A stretch of 64,000 nucleotides of DNA from Insulibacter thermoxylanivorax (GCF_015472005.1 NZ_BMAQ01000019.1:1-64000); one strand, 5' to 3'. Numbered from the stretch's first letter, positions 47,361-58,374 are shown. Notes: generated by a model not told the origin, from the letters alone. Numbers and translations: made by a program.

Positions 47361-48242
47361 ATGCGAGACTATCTGATTCGCGGTACGGCATTAGATCAGA
47401 AAGTGCGGATATTCGGCGTGCGGGCAACGGAGATCGTAGCGGAACTGCAGCGCCGCCATGATACGTGGCCGACAGCTACGGCAGCGCTGGGCAGAGCGGT
47501 AGCGGCCGGGTTGATGATGGGAGCGATGCTGAAAGATGAGCAGAAACTGACCATTCAGATCAAGGGCAACGGTCCGCTCGGCCAGATTGTCGTCGATGCC
47601 AATGCCAAGGGGGAAGTGAGGGGCTATGTCGACAATCCGCATGTTGATCTGCCGCCTAATGAACAAGGAAAGCTGGACGTTAAAGGCGCTGTCGGTACCG
47701 AAGGCGCGCTGTATATCATTAAGGATCTGGGGCTGAAAGAGCCGTACCGCGGCAGTATCCCGATTATATCGGGAGAGCTGGGAGAAGACTTTACTTATTA
47801 CTTTGCAAAGTCGGAACAGACCCCTTCCGCGGTAGCCGTTGGCGTGTTGGTTAACCCGGATGGTTCGGTGCGTGCTGCAGGCGGCTTCATCCTCCAGCTG
47901 CTGCCGGGACTTTCCGATGAAGAGATCAGCGATATGGAGAGAAGACTTGCAAACCTGCGCCCCGTTACCGAGATGCTTGACAGCGGAATGTCATTAGAAG
48001 AGATCATCTCTGAAGTCGTTGACGATGTGAAAGTCGGCGAGACGATGGATGCAATTTTTCGCTGCCAATGCTCGGATGAACGGGTGGAGCGGACGCTGAT
48101 CAGCATGGGACGTGAAGAGTTGGAGAACTTAGCGGGTGAAGATGAACCGGTGGAAGTGGTGTGTCATTTTTGTAATGAAAAATATCTCTTCGAGAAAGAA
48201 GACCTCCAGCGAATTATCGAGCAGTTGAATCAAGATGAATGA
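47361..48242 (+). CDS. hslO: Redox-regulated chaperone Hsp33
   Basis: Hsp33 is a holdase activated by oxidative unfolding. The C-terminal redox switch is CQC (near residue 234) and CHFC (near 267), which bind zinc in the reduced form. N-terminal: [20 protein letters not shown]. 293 residues. GGGGGA precedes the ATG. In B. subtilis yacD lies between this gene and cysK; here the gap (197 bases) holds only regulatory sequence. Confidence 0.95.
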   Translation: MRDYLIRGTALDQKVRIFGVRATEIVAELQRRHDTWPTATAALGRAVAAGLMMGAMLKDEQKLTIQIKGNGPLGQIVVDANAKGEVRGYVDNPHVDLPPNEQGKLDVKGAVGTEGALYIIKDLGLKEPYRGSIPIISGELGEDFTYYFAKSEQTPSAVAVGVLVNPDGSVRAAGGFILQLLPGLSDEEISDMERRLANLRPVTEMLDSGMSLEEIISEVVDDVKVGETMDAIFRCQCSDERVERTLISMGREELENLAGEDEPVEVVCHFCNEKYLFEKEDLQRIIEQLNQDE

Positions 48243-48295
48243 ATAATCCATCGGTGGAACCTGCCACACTGGTCATAGGGATCGCTGGTTGCTGA

Positions 48296-48323
48296 TGGAA
48301 TTCGAAATTCTGAAATAATTCCA
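48296..48323. promoter_or_regulatory. Inverted repeat upstream of cysK promoter, possible CymR site
   Basis: TGGAATT (48296-48302) and AATTCCA (48317-48323) are symmetric around 14 bases and abut the -35 box. CymR, the cysteine regulator, binds operators containing GGAAT near cysteine genes, which suggests but does not prove its action here. Confidence 0.4.
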
Positions 48324-48352
48324 TTGACAACCATGATATCCACTGTTAATAT
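48324..48352 (+). promoter_or_regulatory. Sigma-A promoter of cysK
   Basis: TTGACA, 17 bases, TAATAT, 87 bases before the cysK start. Confidence 0.7.
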
Positions 48353-48439
48353 TGAAAGTAATATAAAGCCGACTTGAATACTCGGATTAAGATTCACTCA
48401 CAAATACATGTCCAGAGGGATAATAGGAGGTTCACATCG

Positions 48440-49375
48440 ATGGCCAAATTAGTACAAAACATCACCCAATTAATCGGTGACACCCCGCTGGTTCGTCTGA
48501 ACCGCGTAGTGCCGGAGGACAGCGCTGAGATCTATGTCAAGCTGGAATATCAGAACCCCGGTGCCAGCGTCAAGGACCGGATCGCGATCAGCATGGTAGA
48601 GGCTGCAGAGCAAGAGGGCAAGCTGAAACCCGGCGGAACGATCGTTGAGCCGACGAGCGGCAATACAGGGATCGGTTTAGCGATGGTCGCCGCTGCCAAG
48701 GGGTATCGTGCGATCCTGGTCATGCCGGATACGATGAGCATGGAGCGCCGCAATCTGCTTCGCGCTTACGGCGCTGAGCTGGTGCTGACTCCGGGAGCAG
48801 AAGGGATGAAGGGTGCGATCCGCAAAGCTGAAGAAATCGTAGCCGAGAACCCGGATTACTTTATGCCGCAGCAATTCAAGAACTTGGCGAATGTGAAGAT
48901 CCACCGCGAGACAACAGGACCTGAGATCGTAGAAGCGATCAAAAATCACGACGGCAAACTGGATGCCTTCGTTGCAGGAATCGGAACAGGCGGTACGATC
49001 ACCGGTGCCGGCTCTGTATTGCGCGAGCATTTCCCCGACATCAAGATCTATGCGGTTGAGCCTGCTGCGTCCCCGGTCCTGTCCGGCGGCCAGCCAGGTC
49101 CGCATAAGATCCAAGGGATCGGTGCAGGTTTCGTTCCGGATATCCTCGATACAGGGATCTATGACGAGGTCATCACAGTGGAGAACGAACAAGCCTTTGA
49201 AACATCGCGCCGCGTAGCTCGTGAGGAGGGCATCCTCGGCGGAATCTCCTCTGGTGCAGCCATCTTCGCTGCACTGAAGGTGGCAAAGGAACTCGGCAAG
49301 GGCAAACGCGTTGTCGCTGTCCTGCCGTCCAACGGGGAGCGCTACTTGAGCACGCCGCTGTATCAGTTTGATTGA
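48440..49375 (+). CDS. cysK: Cysteine synthase A
   Basis: CysK makes cysteine from O-acetylserine and sulfide with [14 protein letters not shown], the PLP-lysine segment [28 protein letters not shown] and [12 protein letters not shown] are present. 311 residues. AGGAGG stands before ATG 48440; the longer reading from 48374 has no site. Ends with a strong terminator. Confidence 0.96.
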   Translation: MAKLVQNITQLIGDTPLVRLNRVVPEDSAEIYVKLEYQNPGASVKDRIAISMVEAAEQEGKLKPGGTIVEPTSGNTGIGLAMVAAAKGYRAILVMPDTMSMERRNLLRAYGAELVLTPGAEGMKGAIRKAEEIVAENPDYFMPQQFKNLANVKIHRETTGPEIVEAIKNHDGKLDAFVAGIGTGGTITGAGSVLREHFPDIKIYAVEPAASPVLSGGQPGPHKIQGIGAGFVPDILDTGIYDEVITVENEQAFETSRRVAREEGILGGISSGAAIFAALKVAKELGKGKRVVAVLPSNGERYLSTPLYQFD

Positions 49376-49412
49376 GCTTGATGACGGGTCTATACTGTCT
49401 CGTCTCTTGCAG

Positions 49413-49445
49413 ACAAGGGAGCCTGCGGGCTCCCTTGTTGTTTTT
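49413..49445 (+). terminator. Terminator after cysK
   Basis: ACAAGGGAGCC and GGCTCCCTTGT pair perfectly around TGCG, followed by TGTTTTT. Confidence 0.9.
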
Positions 49446-49477
49446 GTCTGGATATTTCCGCTGCTCCTTACTGCTCT

Positions 49478-49506
49478 TTGAATATGGACGATATTTCCAT
49501 TATACT
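49478..49506 (+). promoter_or_regulatory. Sigma-A promoter of the folate cluster
   Basis: TTGAAT, 17 bases, TATACT, 33 bases before pabB. Confidence 0.55.
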
Positions 49507-49539
49507 AATCTTATTACCATGGGGGGTGGGAGATGAGCC

Positions 49540-51156
49540 ATGATCCGTACTGATTGGCAGGATTGGAAGCGTTGGAGCCGCAAGTATACGATGCTTCCTT
49601 ATATATATGAAGCAGAATGGAAGGGGCTTCCCTTGTCGTGGGAGGCATTCTGGGATCAGGCAGGTCCTTATTCCTTCGTCTTGGAGAGCGGAAGAAGCGG
49701 CCGTTACACCTATGTGGGTTTGCTTCCTTCTGCATATATCTGCGGTTGCGGTGAGGAGGCTGTCGAATATGTACTCTTGGATCGAGACAGCGTTCAGGAG
49801 GCATTGAGCGGTGCCTCTGCACATCTGCTCTCTGTTCGCTATGAACCGGCACGAAAGATGCAAGGCCCTCCGCTCGACATCTTGCGTGCTTGGATGGCGG
49901 AGTATCACTCCCCGCTGCCTGAAGAGATGTCATGTTTTACGGGGGGCTGCGCCGGTTACTTAGGATATGACAGCCTGCCAATGACGAAACAGCCCCGATC
50001 CCGTACCGAGGCTGATCCGGATGAGCCGGATTATCTCTTCATGTTGTTCGACCGGATCTGGGTCTATGACCATGAATGCGAGAAGTTGTCGGTTTGTGTC
50101 CATATCGACATTTCCCGGGAAATGTCGGATCAAGGGGTCGATGAGGCGAAACTGCTCGAAGCTTATCGCCGGGCAGCGCGAACGGCAGAGAATCTAGCAG
50201 ACATGTGGCGGGTCTGTGCAGAGAAGGCGGCCGCCGCGGGGAAGACGAGACGAGCACGCTTCGAGCAATTGGCGAAGGCGGAAGATCGGAACACCGATGG
50301 TGAGGCATATCTTCTTGAGACCAACATGAGCAAGGAACAGTTCACAGCTGCCGTCAAGCGCGTACAGGACTATATTCGTGCCGGGGAAGTACTCCAGGTC
50401 AACCTGTCCCTGAGCCAGAAACGCAAGGTTGATCTTGCGCCGGAGATCTTGTATGAATGGTTGAGGCTGCTGAATCCATCTCCGTATATGGGGTTGTTAA
50501 GATTGGGAGAGTTTCAGCTGGTCTCTGGTTCTCCGGAACTGTTGATCAAGAAGTCGGGGAATCACTTGCGAACGCGGCCGATTGGCGGCACTCGCAAGCG
50601 GGGCAGAACAGAGGAAGAAGATCGGGCACTGGAGCAGGAACTGCTTACGAACGCCAAGGAGCGCTCGGAACACAAGATGCTGGTTGACGTTGAGTACGCA
50701 GATCTCAGTCGAGCAGCGGAACATGGTACGGTAAGCGTCGATCAATTCATGGTGATCGAACGGTATTCCCACGTCATGCACCTCGTATCCGACTTGTCTG
50801 CTAAGCTGCGGCAGGGACTGGATGCCTATGATGTCCTGGAAGCTGTCTTCCCAGGCGGTACGATCACGGGTGCGCCGAAGCGCCGGACGATGGAGATCAT
50901 CGAGGAACTGGAGCCGACGCGGCGCGGGGTATATACCGGTTCCTTCGGCTGGATTGACTACAAAGGGAATATGGAATTTAATATAATCATACGTACGATG
51001 CTGGTGAGAGGCGGCACAGCCTATGTACAAGCCGGAGCCGGGATCGTCAGCGAGTCGGTGCCGGAGCGGGAGTATCAGGAATCCCTAAGCAAGGCGCAGG
51101 CTCTATGGCAAGCGGTTCATTATGCGGAGTCGGCCGAGAAGGATAGTTTAACGTGA
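49540..51156 (+). CDS. pabB: Aminodeoxychorismate synthase component I
   Basis: PabB turns chorismate and ammonia into 4-amino-4-deoxychorismate for folate. The chorismate-binding domain occupies residues 260-530: KRVQDYIRAGEVLQVNLS, LVSGSPELLI, PIGGTRKRG, EHKMLVDVEYADLSR (the family usually has LVDLxRND), VFPGGTITGAPK and GAGIVSESVPEREYQE. The tetrapeptide motif reads PIGGT, neither PIKGT (E. coli PabB) nor PIAGT (TrpE). Assignment to PabB rather than TrpE rests on the neighbouring pabC and fol genes. No pabA follows, unlike in B. subtilis. 538 residues. Confidence 0.88.
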   Translation: MIRTDWQDWKRWSRKYTMLPYIYEAEWKGLPLSWEAFWDQAGPYSFVLESGRSGRYTYVGLLPSAYICGCGEEAVEYVLLDRDSVQEALSGASAHLLSVRYEPARKMQGPPLDILRAWMAEYHSPLPEEMSCFTGGCAGYLGYDSLPMTKQPRSRTEADPDEPDYLFMLFDRIWVYDHECEKLSVCVHIDISREMSDQGVDEAKLLEAYRRAARTAENLADMWRVCAEKAAAAGKTRRARFEQLAKAEDRNTDGEAYLLETNMSKEQFTAAVKRVQDYIRAGEVLQVNLSLSQKRKVDLAPEILYEWLRLLNPSPYMGLLRLGEFQLVSGSPELLIKKSGNHLRTRPIGGTRKRGRTEEEDRALEQELLTNAKERSEHKMLVDVEYADLSRAAEHGTVSVDQFMVIERYSHVMHLVSDLSAKLRQGLDAYDVLEAVFPGGTITGAPKRRTMEIIEELEPTRRGVYTGSFGWIDYKGNMEFNIIIRTMLVRGGTAYVQAGAGIVSESVPEREYQESLSKAQALWQAVHYAESAEKDSLT

Positions 51157-51297
51157 ACTGCGTCTAGATGGTTGGATAGTGGAAAGTGGAATTAATAACG
51201 CTATTATTGTAATAACCGATAACTCGGGGCAGCTGCAGGGATAGAACTGGCAGATGTTCTGCATCGACTAAGATCATGAGAGATCAGGGGGCAAGTG

Positions 51298-52161
51298 ATG
51301 ATCATCTCGATCAATGGGCGTCTGGTGGATGAACGGGAGGCGGTCATCTCCGCCTATGACCACGGTTTCTTGTATGGGCTGGGGTTGTTCGAGACCTTTC
51401 GCACCTATGACGGCCGAGCCTTCTTGTTGGAGCAGCACTTGGCGCGGCTCCATGAGGGCTGTGCCTTGCTCGGCATCCCGCACCAAGCTGAGCCGGAGGA
51501 TGTGCAGGCGGAGATCGATTGCTTGCTTGCGGTCAATGGCCTGCAGGATGCCTATATCCGCTACTCGGTATCAGCGGGCAAGCAGGATCTTGGCTTGGCC
51601 CAGACCTTGCCGGATCATCCCACGGTCGTTATCTATATCAAGCCATTAGCGATTGTAAATAAGTGGTATGAGACGGGGCGTCCGATTCAACTGCTGCGCA
51701 CCATTCGCCCAAAACCTGAAACCACTGTTCGGCTCAAGTCGTTTCAATATATGAACGGATGGTTGGCGAAACGGGAACTCGCCGGCTATGCGTGGGCGCA
51801 TGAGGCAGAGGGGGTGCAGGTCAATGAGCTGGGGGAATTGACCGAAGGGATCGTCAGCAATATCTTCTTCGTGCGGAAGGATCGTCTTCATACGCCTTCT
51901 CTTGCCGCCGGTGCTCTTCCCGGGATTACGAGAAGTTATGTTCTAAGACTGGCTGCACATCTGGGCATCCCTTCCGAGGAGGGGATGTACACCTTTGATG
52001 ACCTGCTTCAGGCAGAGGAGGTATTCCTTACGAATTCCATTCAGGAGATCGTGCCGGTCTGCACGATCTATGATCCCGATGGACGGCGGACGAAGTTTCC
52101 TTCGGCGGTGCCCGGCCCCATCACGTCAGCCTTGATGAGGGGCTATGGTGATGTTGTGTAG
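51298..52161 (+). CDS. pabC: Aminodeoxychorismate lyase
   Basis: PabC releases p-aminobenzoate and pyruvate. A fold-type IV PLP enzyme of 287 residues: AYDHGFLYGLGLFETFRTY, HLARLHEGCALLGI, catalytic Lys in TVRLKSFQYMN and LTEGIVSNIFFV. ATG 51298 follows AGGGGGC; GTG 51295 is an alternative. It begins 141 bases after pabB, with no pabA between. Confidence 0.9.
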   Translation: MIISINGRLVDEREAVISAYDHGFLYGLGLFETFRTYDGRAFLLEQHLARLHEGCALLGIPHQAEPEDVQAEIDCLLAVNGLQDAYIRYSVSAGKQDLGLAQTLPDHPTVVIYIKPLAIVNKWYETGRPIQLLRTIRPKPETTVRLKSFQYMNGWLAKRELAGYAWAHEAEGVQVNELGELTEGIVSNIFFVRKDRLHTPSLAAGALPGITRSYVLRLAAHLGIPSEEGMYTFDDLLQAEEVFLTNSIQEIVPVCTIYDPDGRRTKFPSAVPGPITSALMRGYGDVV

Positions 52162-52288
52162 AATCGAGCAGCGATGAGCGGGCGATGAGGTATGATTACA
52201 ATGGGATGATGATTCGATCAAGTATCGATGACGCATTACATCGCGATCCAATGCATAAAATGACGTGAATGTGATTATGTGAATATAT

Positions 52289-52407
52289 GATCGGATGACG
52301 ATTATGATTGGATGACGATTATGATCGGATGACGATTATGATTGGATGACGAATGTGATCGCATGACGAATATGATGGCATGACGAATATGATGGCATGA
52401 CGATCAG
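52289..52407. repeat. Seven 17-bp tandem repeats upstream of folP
   Basis: GATCGGATGACGATTAT-type units follow each other at 52289, 52306, 52323, 52340, 52357, 52374 and 52391. The first four alternate GATCGG/GATTGG; the last three drift to GATxGCATGACGAATAT. The rest of the 283-base pabC-folP gap (52162-52288) is AT-rich with related ATGA motifs. The array ends 37 bases before the folP start. Confidence 0.9.
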
Positions 52408-52444
52408 ATACGACTTGATATGGCAGAAAGTGAGGCATAGTCCG

Positions 52445-53296
52445 ATGACCAATCAACAACTCTCCAGAAGGATTCGCGGTACCGATGAATTGCAGCCAAA
52501 CCGCACCTATATCATGGGGATCCTGAATGTAACGCCGGATTCCTTCTCCGACGGCGGCCGCTACCATACCCTGGATGCGGCGGTGAAGCGGGCGCTGGAA
52601 ATGGTGGAAGAAGGAGCCGATATCATCGATATCGGCGGTGAATCGACCCGCCCGGGTCATGAACCGGTGCCGCTGGAGGTGGAGATGAAGCGCGTCATCC
52701 CCGTTGTGCGGGCCGTGCGCGAAGCCGTCGGCGAGCGGGCTTTGATCTCCGTTGACACGTATAAAGCAGAGGTGGCGCGCGAAGCCATCCTGGCCGGTGC
52801 TGACTGGATGAATGATATATGGGGATTGAAGCGTGATCCGAAGATGGCTGAATATGCCGCTGAGCTCGGATGTCCTGTTGTGGTGATGCATAACAGACAA
52901 GAAGCCGTCTATGAAGATTTCATGCGGGATGTGATCGCAGATCTGCAGGAAAGCATCGCCATCGCCAAAGCAGCCGGCATGCGGGATGAACAGATCATCC
53001 TTGATCCCGGTGTGGGCTTTGCTAAGTCCCATGAACAGAATCTCATGGTGATGCGGGAACTGGATCAGATCGTCGCTTTGGGCTATCCGGTCCTGCTGGC
53101 CACATCCCGCAAAAGGGTCATTCGCCATACCCTTCAGCTGCCCGTCGACGATCTCGTAGAAGGCACGGCGGCGACGGTGGCCATCGGTATCGCCAAAGGA
53201 TGCCGTATCGTCCGCGTGCATGATGTCAAACCGATCAAGCGGACGGCGCTGATGAGCGATGCCATTGTATATGGCGGCTCTGTCGGCATACAATAA
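52445..53296 (+). CDS. folP: Dihydropteroate synthase
   Basis: FolP joins p-aminobenzoate to the pterin and is the target of sulfonamides. MGILNVTPDSFSDGGRY, DIGGESTRPGHEPV, DPGVGFAKSHEQN and TSRKRVIRHTL are the expected blocks. 283 residues from ATG 52445, with GTGAGG ten bases upstream; the longer reading from 52397 would begin inside the tandem array. Confidence 0.95.
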   Translation: MTNQQLSRRIRGTDELQPNRTYIMGILNVTPDSFSDGGRYHTLDAAVKRALEMVEEGADIIDIGGESTRPGHEPVPLEVEMKRVIPVVRAVREAVGERALISVDTYKAEVAREAILAGADWMNDIWGLKRDPKMAEYAAELGCPVVVMHNRQEAVYEDFMRDVIADLQESIAIAKAAGMRDEQIILDPGVGFAKSHEQNLMVMRELDQIVALGYPVLLATSRKRVIRHTLQLPVDDLVEGTAATVAIGIAKGCRIVRVHDVKPIKRTALMSDAIVYGGSVGIQ

Positions 53297-53341
53297 CGAA
53301 AATAGTCGTTGACCCGCGGATCAACAGAGGTGGGAGAGACC

Positions 53342-53716
53342 ATGGATAAAATTACATTACACCGCATGACGTTCTATGGCTATCATGGAGTCATGCCGGA
53401 AGAACGCACTCTTGGGCAGAGGTTTATCATCGATGCGGATCTGCATCTGGATCTGCAGCCGGCAGGACGGGGAGATGATCTAAACTTAACCGTCAATTAT
53501 GCAGGAGTATTCGAGACCGTACGGCGGATCGCTGAGGGCGAGCCTTGCAAGCTCATCGAAGCTTTGGCAGAACGGGTCGCCCAGACGCTTCTCGAGACCT
53601 ATCCGCTGATTCAGACGGTCACGATACGCGTGACCAAGCCGCAGCCGCCCTTCGCAGGTGATTATGAGGGTGTGTCCGTGGAGATTACCCGCAGGAGATC
53701 GATGAGCGATGCATGA
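53342..53716 (+). CDS. folB: Dihydroneopterin aldolase
   Basis: FolB cleaves dihydroneopterin to 6-hydroxymethyl-dihydropterin. 124 residues with TFYGYHGVMPEERTLGQRF, LNLTVNYAGVFETV and IEALAERVAQTLL; the catalytic Glu and Lys (VTKPQPPF) are in place. ATG 53342 follows GGTGGGAG. Its end overlaps folK by eight bases. Confidence 0.94.
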   Translation: MDKITLHRMTFYGYHGVMPEERTLGQRFIIDADLHLDLQPAGRGDDLNLTVNYAGVFETVRRIAEGEPCKLIEALAERVAQTLLETYPLIQTVTIRVTKPQPPFAGDYEGVSVEITRRRSMSDA

Positions 53717-54239
53717 TGCGATAACCGATACAGCGAAGAAGAATCTCTACATCGCTTTGGGATCTAATGTGGGGGATCGCGAATCATGGCTGGCGAAGGC
53801 CCTTGCTGCCTTGAACCGGCTCCCCGGTGTCAGGCAGATGGTATGCTCAGCTGTTTATGATACGGACCCGGTAGGCTATACAGAGCAAGCGTCCTTTCTC
53901 AATATGGCGGTCAAGTTGGAAGTGGAGATGCCGGTGGTGATGGTCTTCCGCTGTATGCGGGAGATCGAGACCAGCCTCGGACGCAGGAGGGAGATCCATT
54001 GGGGTCCGCGAACGATTGATCTCGACCTGCTCATGGTGGATAACCTGGACGTGCAGATTCGGGCTTATGACCCGGAACTCATCGTTCCTCACCCTCGTAT
54101 GTTGGAGAGAGCTTTCGTTCTCATCCCCCTGCTCGATGTGTTAGAACGACAGCATCCGGACTATGAGAAGCTTGAGCAATGTCTGCAGTTGCTGTCGGAT
54201 CGGGAAGGAGTCAGATTATGGAGAGAAGCAGTTCCATAG
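53709..54239 (+). CDS. folK: 6-hydroxymethyl-7,8-dihydropterin pyrophosphokinase
   Basis: FolK activates the pterin for FolP. ALGSNVGDRESWLAKAL, YDTDPVGYTEQASFLNMAV, and RREIHWGPRTIDLDLLM with the pterin/metal-binding DLDLL motif, then PHPRMLERAFVLIPL. 176 residues. Overlaps both folB and the following regulator gene. Confidence 0.95.
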   Translation: MHDAITDTAKKNLYIALGSNVGDRESWLAKALAALNRLPGVRQMVCSAVYDTDPVGYTEQASFLNMAVKLEVEMPVVMVFRCMREIETSLGRRREIHWGPRTIDLDLLMVDNLDVQIRAYDPELIVPHPRMLERAFVLIPLLDVLERQHPDYEKLEQCLQLLSDREGVRLWREAVP

Positions 54240-54454
54240 CAAGGCGCATCCGGGCGTTCCGCAAGCTCAAAGGCTTAACGCAGCTGGAATTAGCCGAGAA
54301 GGTGAACATCTCGATCGCAGTGATCGGTTCGATCGAACGTGGAACGCGCAAGCCGGATGAACGTATACTATCGCGCATTGCTGAAGCGCTCGATGTATCT
54401 TTGGAGGAATTAACTGGTACAGAAGCGCAGAATCTCATTCAGAGGCCGCACTAA
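54218..54454 (+). CDS. yazB: XRE-type helix-turn-helix protein (YazB-like)
   Basis: A 78-residue protein with one HTH: IRAFRKLKGLTQLELAEKVN, then ISIAVIGSIERGTRKPDERI. It sits between folK and dusB like B. subtilis yazB. AAGGAG lies before ATG 54218, inside folK. No effector domain; targets unknown, possibly the fol operon itself. Confidence 0.85.
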   Translation: MERSSSIARRIRAFRKLKGLTQLELAEKVNISIAVIGSIERGTRKPDERILSRIAEALDVSLEELTGTEAQNLIQRPH

Positions 54455-54519
54455 TCACTAATACGCACTAATCGTTGCGTGGATGAGCAAGTACAGGTAT
54501 GAAAGGAGAGGATGCTGTA

Positions 54520-55533
54520 TTGCTCAAGATCGGAGATATCACGATGGCCAACCAGGTTGTGCTTGCGCCGATGGCAGGAGTGTGCAATCCGGCATTCCGC
54601 TTGATCGCGAAGGAGTTCGGCACGGGACTGGTATGTGCTGAGATGGTCAGTGACAAGGCGATCCTGCACGGGAATAAGCGCACGATGGAGATGCTTTACG
54701 TCGATGAACGGGAGAAACCGCTCAGTCTGCAGATCTTCGGCGGGGACAAGGAATCCCTCGTGGAAGCCGCTAAGATCGTGGATCAGCGGACGAACGCCGA
54801 TATCATCGATATCAACATGGGATGCCCGGTGCCGAAGGTGACAAAATGCGATGCAGGCGCAAAATGGCTGCTTGACCCCAACAAGATCTATGAGATGGTC
54901 GCCGCCGTGGTGGATGCCGTCAGCAAACCGGTCACCGTCAAGATGCGGATCGGCTGGGACGCACAGCACATCTACGCCGTAAAGAACGCTCAGGCAGTTG
55001 AGCGGGCCGGCGGGCAGGCGGTGGCGGTGCATGGCCGTACCCGTGAACAGATGTATACGGGCAAAGCTGACTGGGGCATCATTAAAGAGGTAAAGGAAGC
55101 GGTCAACATTCCGGTCATCGGCAACGGCGATGTCTTCACGCCGGAAGATGCGAAGCGAATGCTGGATACAACCGGGGTTGACGGTGTGATGATCGGTCGT
55201 GCTGCGCTGGGTAATCCATGGATCCTGTACCGCACCGTCGAGTATCTGACGAAGGGCGTGCTGCCGCCCGAGCCGACACCGCGCGAGAAGATCGATATCG
55301 CCATGCTCCATCTTGATCGGTTGATCGCCCTCAAAGGAGAGAAGGTCGCCGTGAAAGAAATGCGCAAGCATATGGCGTGGTATCTCAAGGGGCTCAAAGG
55401 TGCGGCTAAGGTCAAGGAGCGGATCATGGAGGAAACCACGCGGGATGCGCTCACAAAAATTCTCTATGAATTCGTCGAGCAATTGGAAAACGCAAATGCT
55501 GCAGATGAGCAAGCAGCCCTTGCGTTACATTGA
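54520..55533 (+). CDS. dusB: tRNA-dihydrouridine synthase DusB
   Basis: DusB reduces specific uridines in tRNA with [23 protein letters not shown] at the start, [18 protein letters not shown] with the catalytic Cys region, [24 protein letters not shown] and [13 protein letters not shown] chose TTG 54520: AAAGGAGAGG lies eight bases upstream and the protein then begins like B. subtilis DusB (MFKIGDI). ATG 54499 would place that site inside the gene. 337 residues. The stop is part of the next promoter's -35 box. Confidence 0.93.
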   Translation: MLKIGDITMANQVVLAPMAGVCNPAFRLIAKEFGTGLVCAEMVSDKAILHGNKRTMEMLYVDEREKPLSLQIFGGDKESLVEAAKIVDQRTNADIIDINMGCPVPKVTKCDAGAKWLLDPNKIYEMVAAVVDAVSKPVTVKMRIGWDAQHIYAVKNAQAVERAGGQAVAVHGRTREQMYTGKADWGIIKEVKEAVNIPVIGNGDVFTPEDAKRMLDTTGVDGVMIGRAALGNPWILYRTVEYLTKGVLPPEPTPREKIDIAMLHLDRLIALKGEKVAVKEMRKHMAWYLKGLKGAAKVKERIMEETTRDALTKILYEFVEQLENANAADEQAALALH

Positions 55534-55558
55534 CATTTCCATATGCGGATAATATAAT
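55530..55558 (+). promoter_or_regulatory. Consensus sigma-A promoter of greA
   Basis: TTGACA, 17 bases, TATAAT. The TGA stop of dusB lies within the -35 box. The leader to greA is about 150 bases, with no motif I recognise. Confidence 0.85.
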
Positions 55559-55711
55559 ATTCAATCAAAGTAGACACCAGAGTTGAAGATATTACCAGCG
55601 GATACTGCTTGATTAGCAGTCATACACGATGTTCTGCTGATATATGATTAAGAAGTACCATGTGCCTGTGCGGCTCATGGAATATCACGATGTGACAGGA
55701 GATCGGTAGCT

Positions 55712-56188
55712 ATGTCAGAAAAGGAAGTCATTCTCACTCAAGAAGGACTGAAGAAGCTCGAGGAGGAACTCGAACATCTTAAGTCAGTCAAACGCCGCGA
55801 AGTAGCAGAACGCATCAAGGTTGCGATCGGCTACGGCGACTTAAGTGAGAATTCAGAATATGAGGATGCGAAGAATGAGCAGGCTTTCATCGAAGGACGC
55901 ATCATCACTCTGGAGAAGATGCTTCGCAACGCACGCATCATCAACAACGACGAAGTTGATACAAATATAGTCAGCATCGGCTCAACGGTCATACTGGAAG
56001 ATCTGGAGTTCGGTGATAAGCTGGAATATACGATCGTCGGGACCGCGGAGTCCGATCCTTTCCAGAATAAGATCTCCAATGAAAGTCCAGTTGGAAAGGC
56101 GATCCTGGGTCAGAAGAAGGGATCGATCGTAGACGTACAAGTTCCTGCAGGCATCATCCAGTATAAGATTATAGATATTAAGAAGTAA
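55712..56188 (+). CDS. greA: Transcription elongation factor GreA
   Basis: GreA rescues backtracked RNA polymerase by stimulating transcript cleavage. N-terminal coiled coil ([20 protein letters not shown], then [20 protein letters not shown] with the acidic tip) and a C-terminal FKBP-like domain ([21 protein letters not shown]). 158 residues. GGAGAT stands before the ATG. Confidence 0.96.
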   Translation: MSEKEVILTQEGLKKLEEELEHLKSVKRREVAERIKVAIGYGDLSENSEYEDAKNEQAFIEGRIITLEKMLRNARIINNDEVDTNIVSIGSTVILEDLEFGDKLEYTIVGTAESDPFQNKISNESPVGKAILGQKKGSIVDVQVPAGIIQYKIIDIKK

Positions 56189-56208
56189 TTGCAGCTAACT
56201 GGACATAG

Positions 56209-56264
56209 AACATGGAAGAAGCTCCATACGGAGAAGAAGCTCCATTCGGAGCTTTTTCCATGTT
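56209..56264 (+). terminator. Terminator after greA with overlapping hairpins
   Basis: The long stem pairs AACATGGAAGAAGCTCC with GGAGCTTTTTCCATGTT (one G-U). Inside, AAGCTCC-ATTC-GGAGCTT forms a compact stem followed by TTT, and CTCC-ATAC-GGAG a third. These can exclude one another. Confidence 0.75.
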
Positions 56265-56278
56265 GTAAGAGTGCGGAA

Positions 56279-56308
56279 CTGACATGGGCGCAAGATTTGT
56301 GTTAAAAT
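56279..56308 (+). promoter_or_regulatory. Candidate sigma-A promoter of lysS
   Basis: CTGACA, 18 bases, TAAAAT, 64 bases before the lysS start. Confidence 0.5.
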
Positions 56309-56359
56309 GTTGAAGTCCTATATTGTTCGTTACAGTTGTAATATATGGCATAAAGTTAG

Positions 56360-57862
<1,503 letters not shown>

Positions 57863-57905
57863 GGGGCAAGGATATCAGCGAGCGGAGCATGAGAATATTT
57901 GCATC

Positions 57906-57934
57906 TTGAGATTCATACAACTTGTGAGTATAAT
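57906..57934 (+). promoter_or_regulatory. Sigma-A promoter downstream of lysS
   Basis: TTGAGA, 17 bases, TATAAT, and another TATAAT at 57965. It may drive the tRNA cluster with a long leader; the 346-base gap 57863-58208 has no gene that I recognise. Confidence 0.5.
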
Positions 57935-58135
57935 GGATTACGTGCTCCGCTCGAATTATTATGCTATAATGGTGTTTGTCGTGCAAAGATGGGTATTGCA
58001 GGGTTGGGTGCCGATCTAGCCTCCGAATTAGGGTGCCTAAATGGTAACTTAGGTATCTAGAGCTGGAGTGAATGCAGGAGGGATTGGTCCAAGTGTGACA
58101 GAACACCGAACATAATCAATTGCATAAAAATGGAC

Positions 58136-58164
58136 TTGCATTTTGGTGCGAAGATGTGTTATCT
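58136..58164 (+). promoter_or_regulatory. Candidate promoter of the tRNA cluster
   Basis: TTGCAT, 17 bases, TTATCT, ending 44 bases before tRNA-Met. Confidence 0.45.
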
Positions 58165-58208
58165 TAAAAAAGTCGCTGTTAAAGAGTTTAACCCACAAGA
58201 AGTCATGT

Positions 58209-58285
58209 GGCGGCGTAGCTCAGCTGGCTAGAGCGTACGGTTCATACCCGTAAGGTCGGGGGTTCGATCCCCTCCGCCGCTACCA
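58209..58285 (+). tRNA. tRNA-Met (CAT), elongator
   Basis: Full cloverleaf of 77 bases with encoded CCA. The anticodon CAT lies in GGTTCATACCC. Acceptor GGCGGCG pairs with CGCCGCT (first pair G-U). Sequence and acceptor agree with the elongator tRNA-Met of B. subtilis rather than the initiator. Confidence 0.95.
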
Positions 58286-58374
58286 TTATTCTCATCAAGA
58301 GAATCCCGCTGGGTGACAGACGGAACAGCGGAAGAGGATGCAGTGCAAGACGGTGCAGCGAAATTCCATACCAT

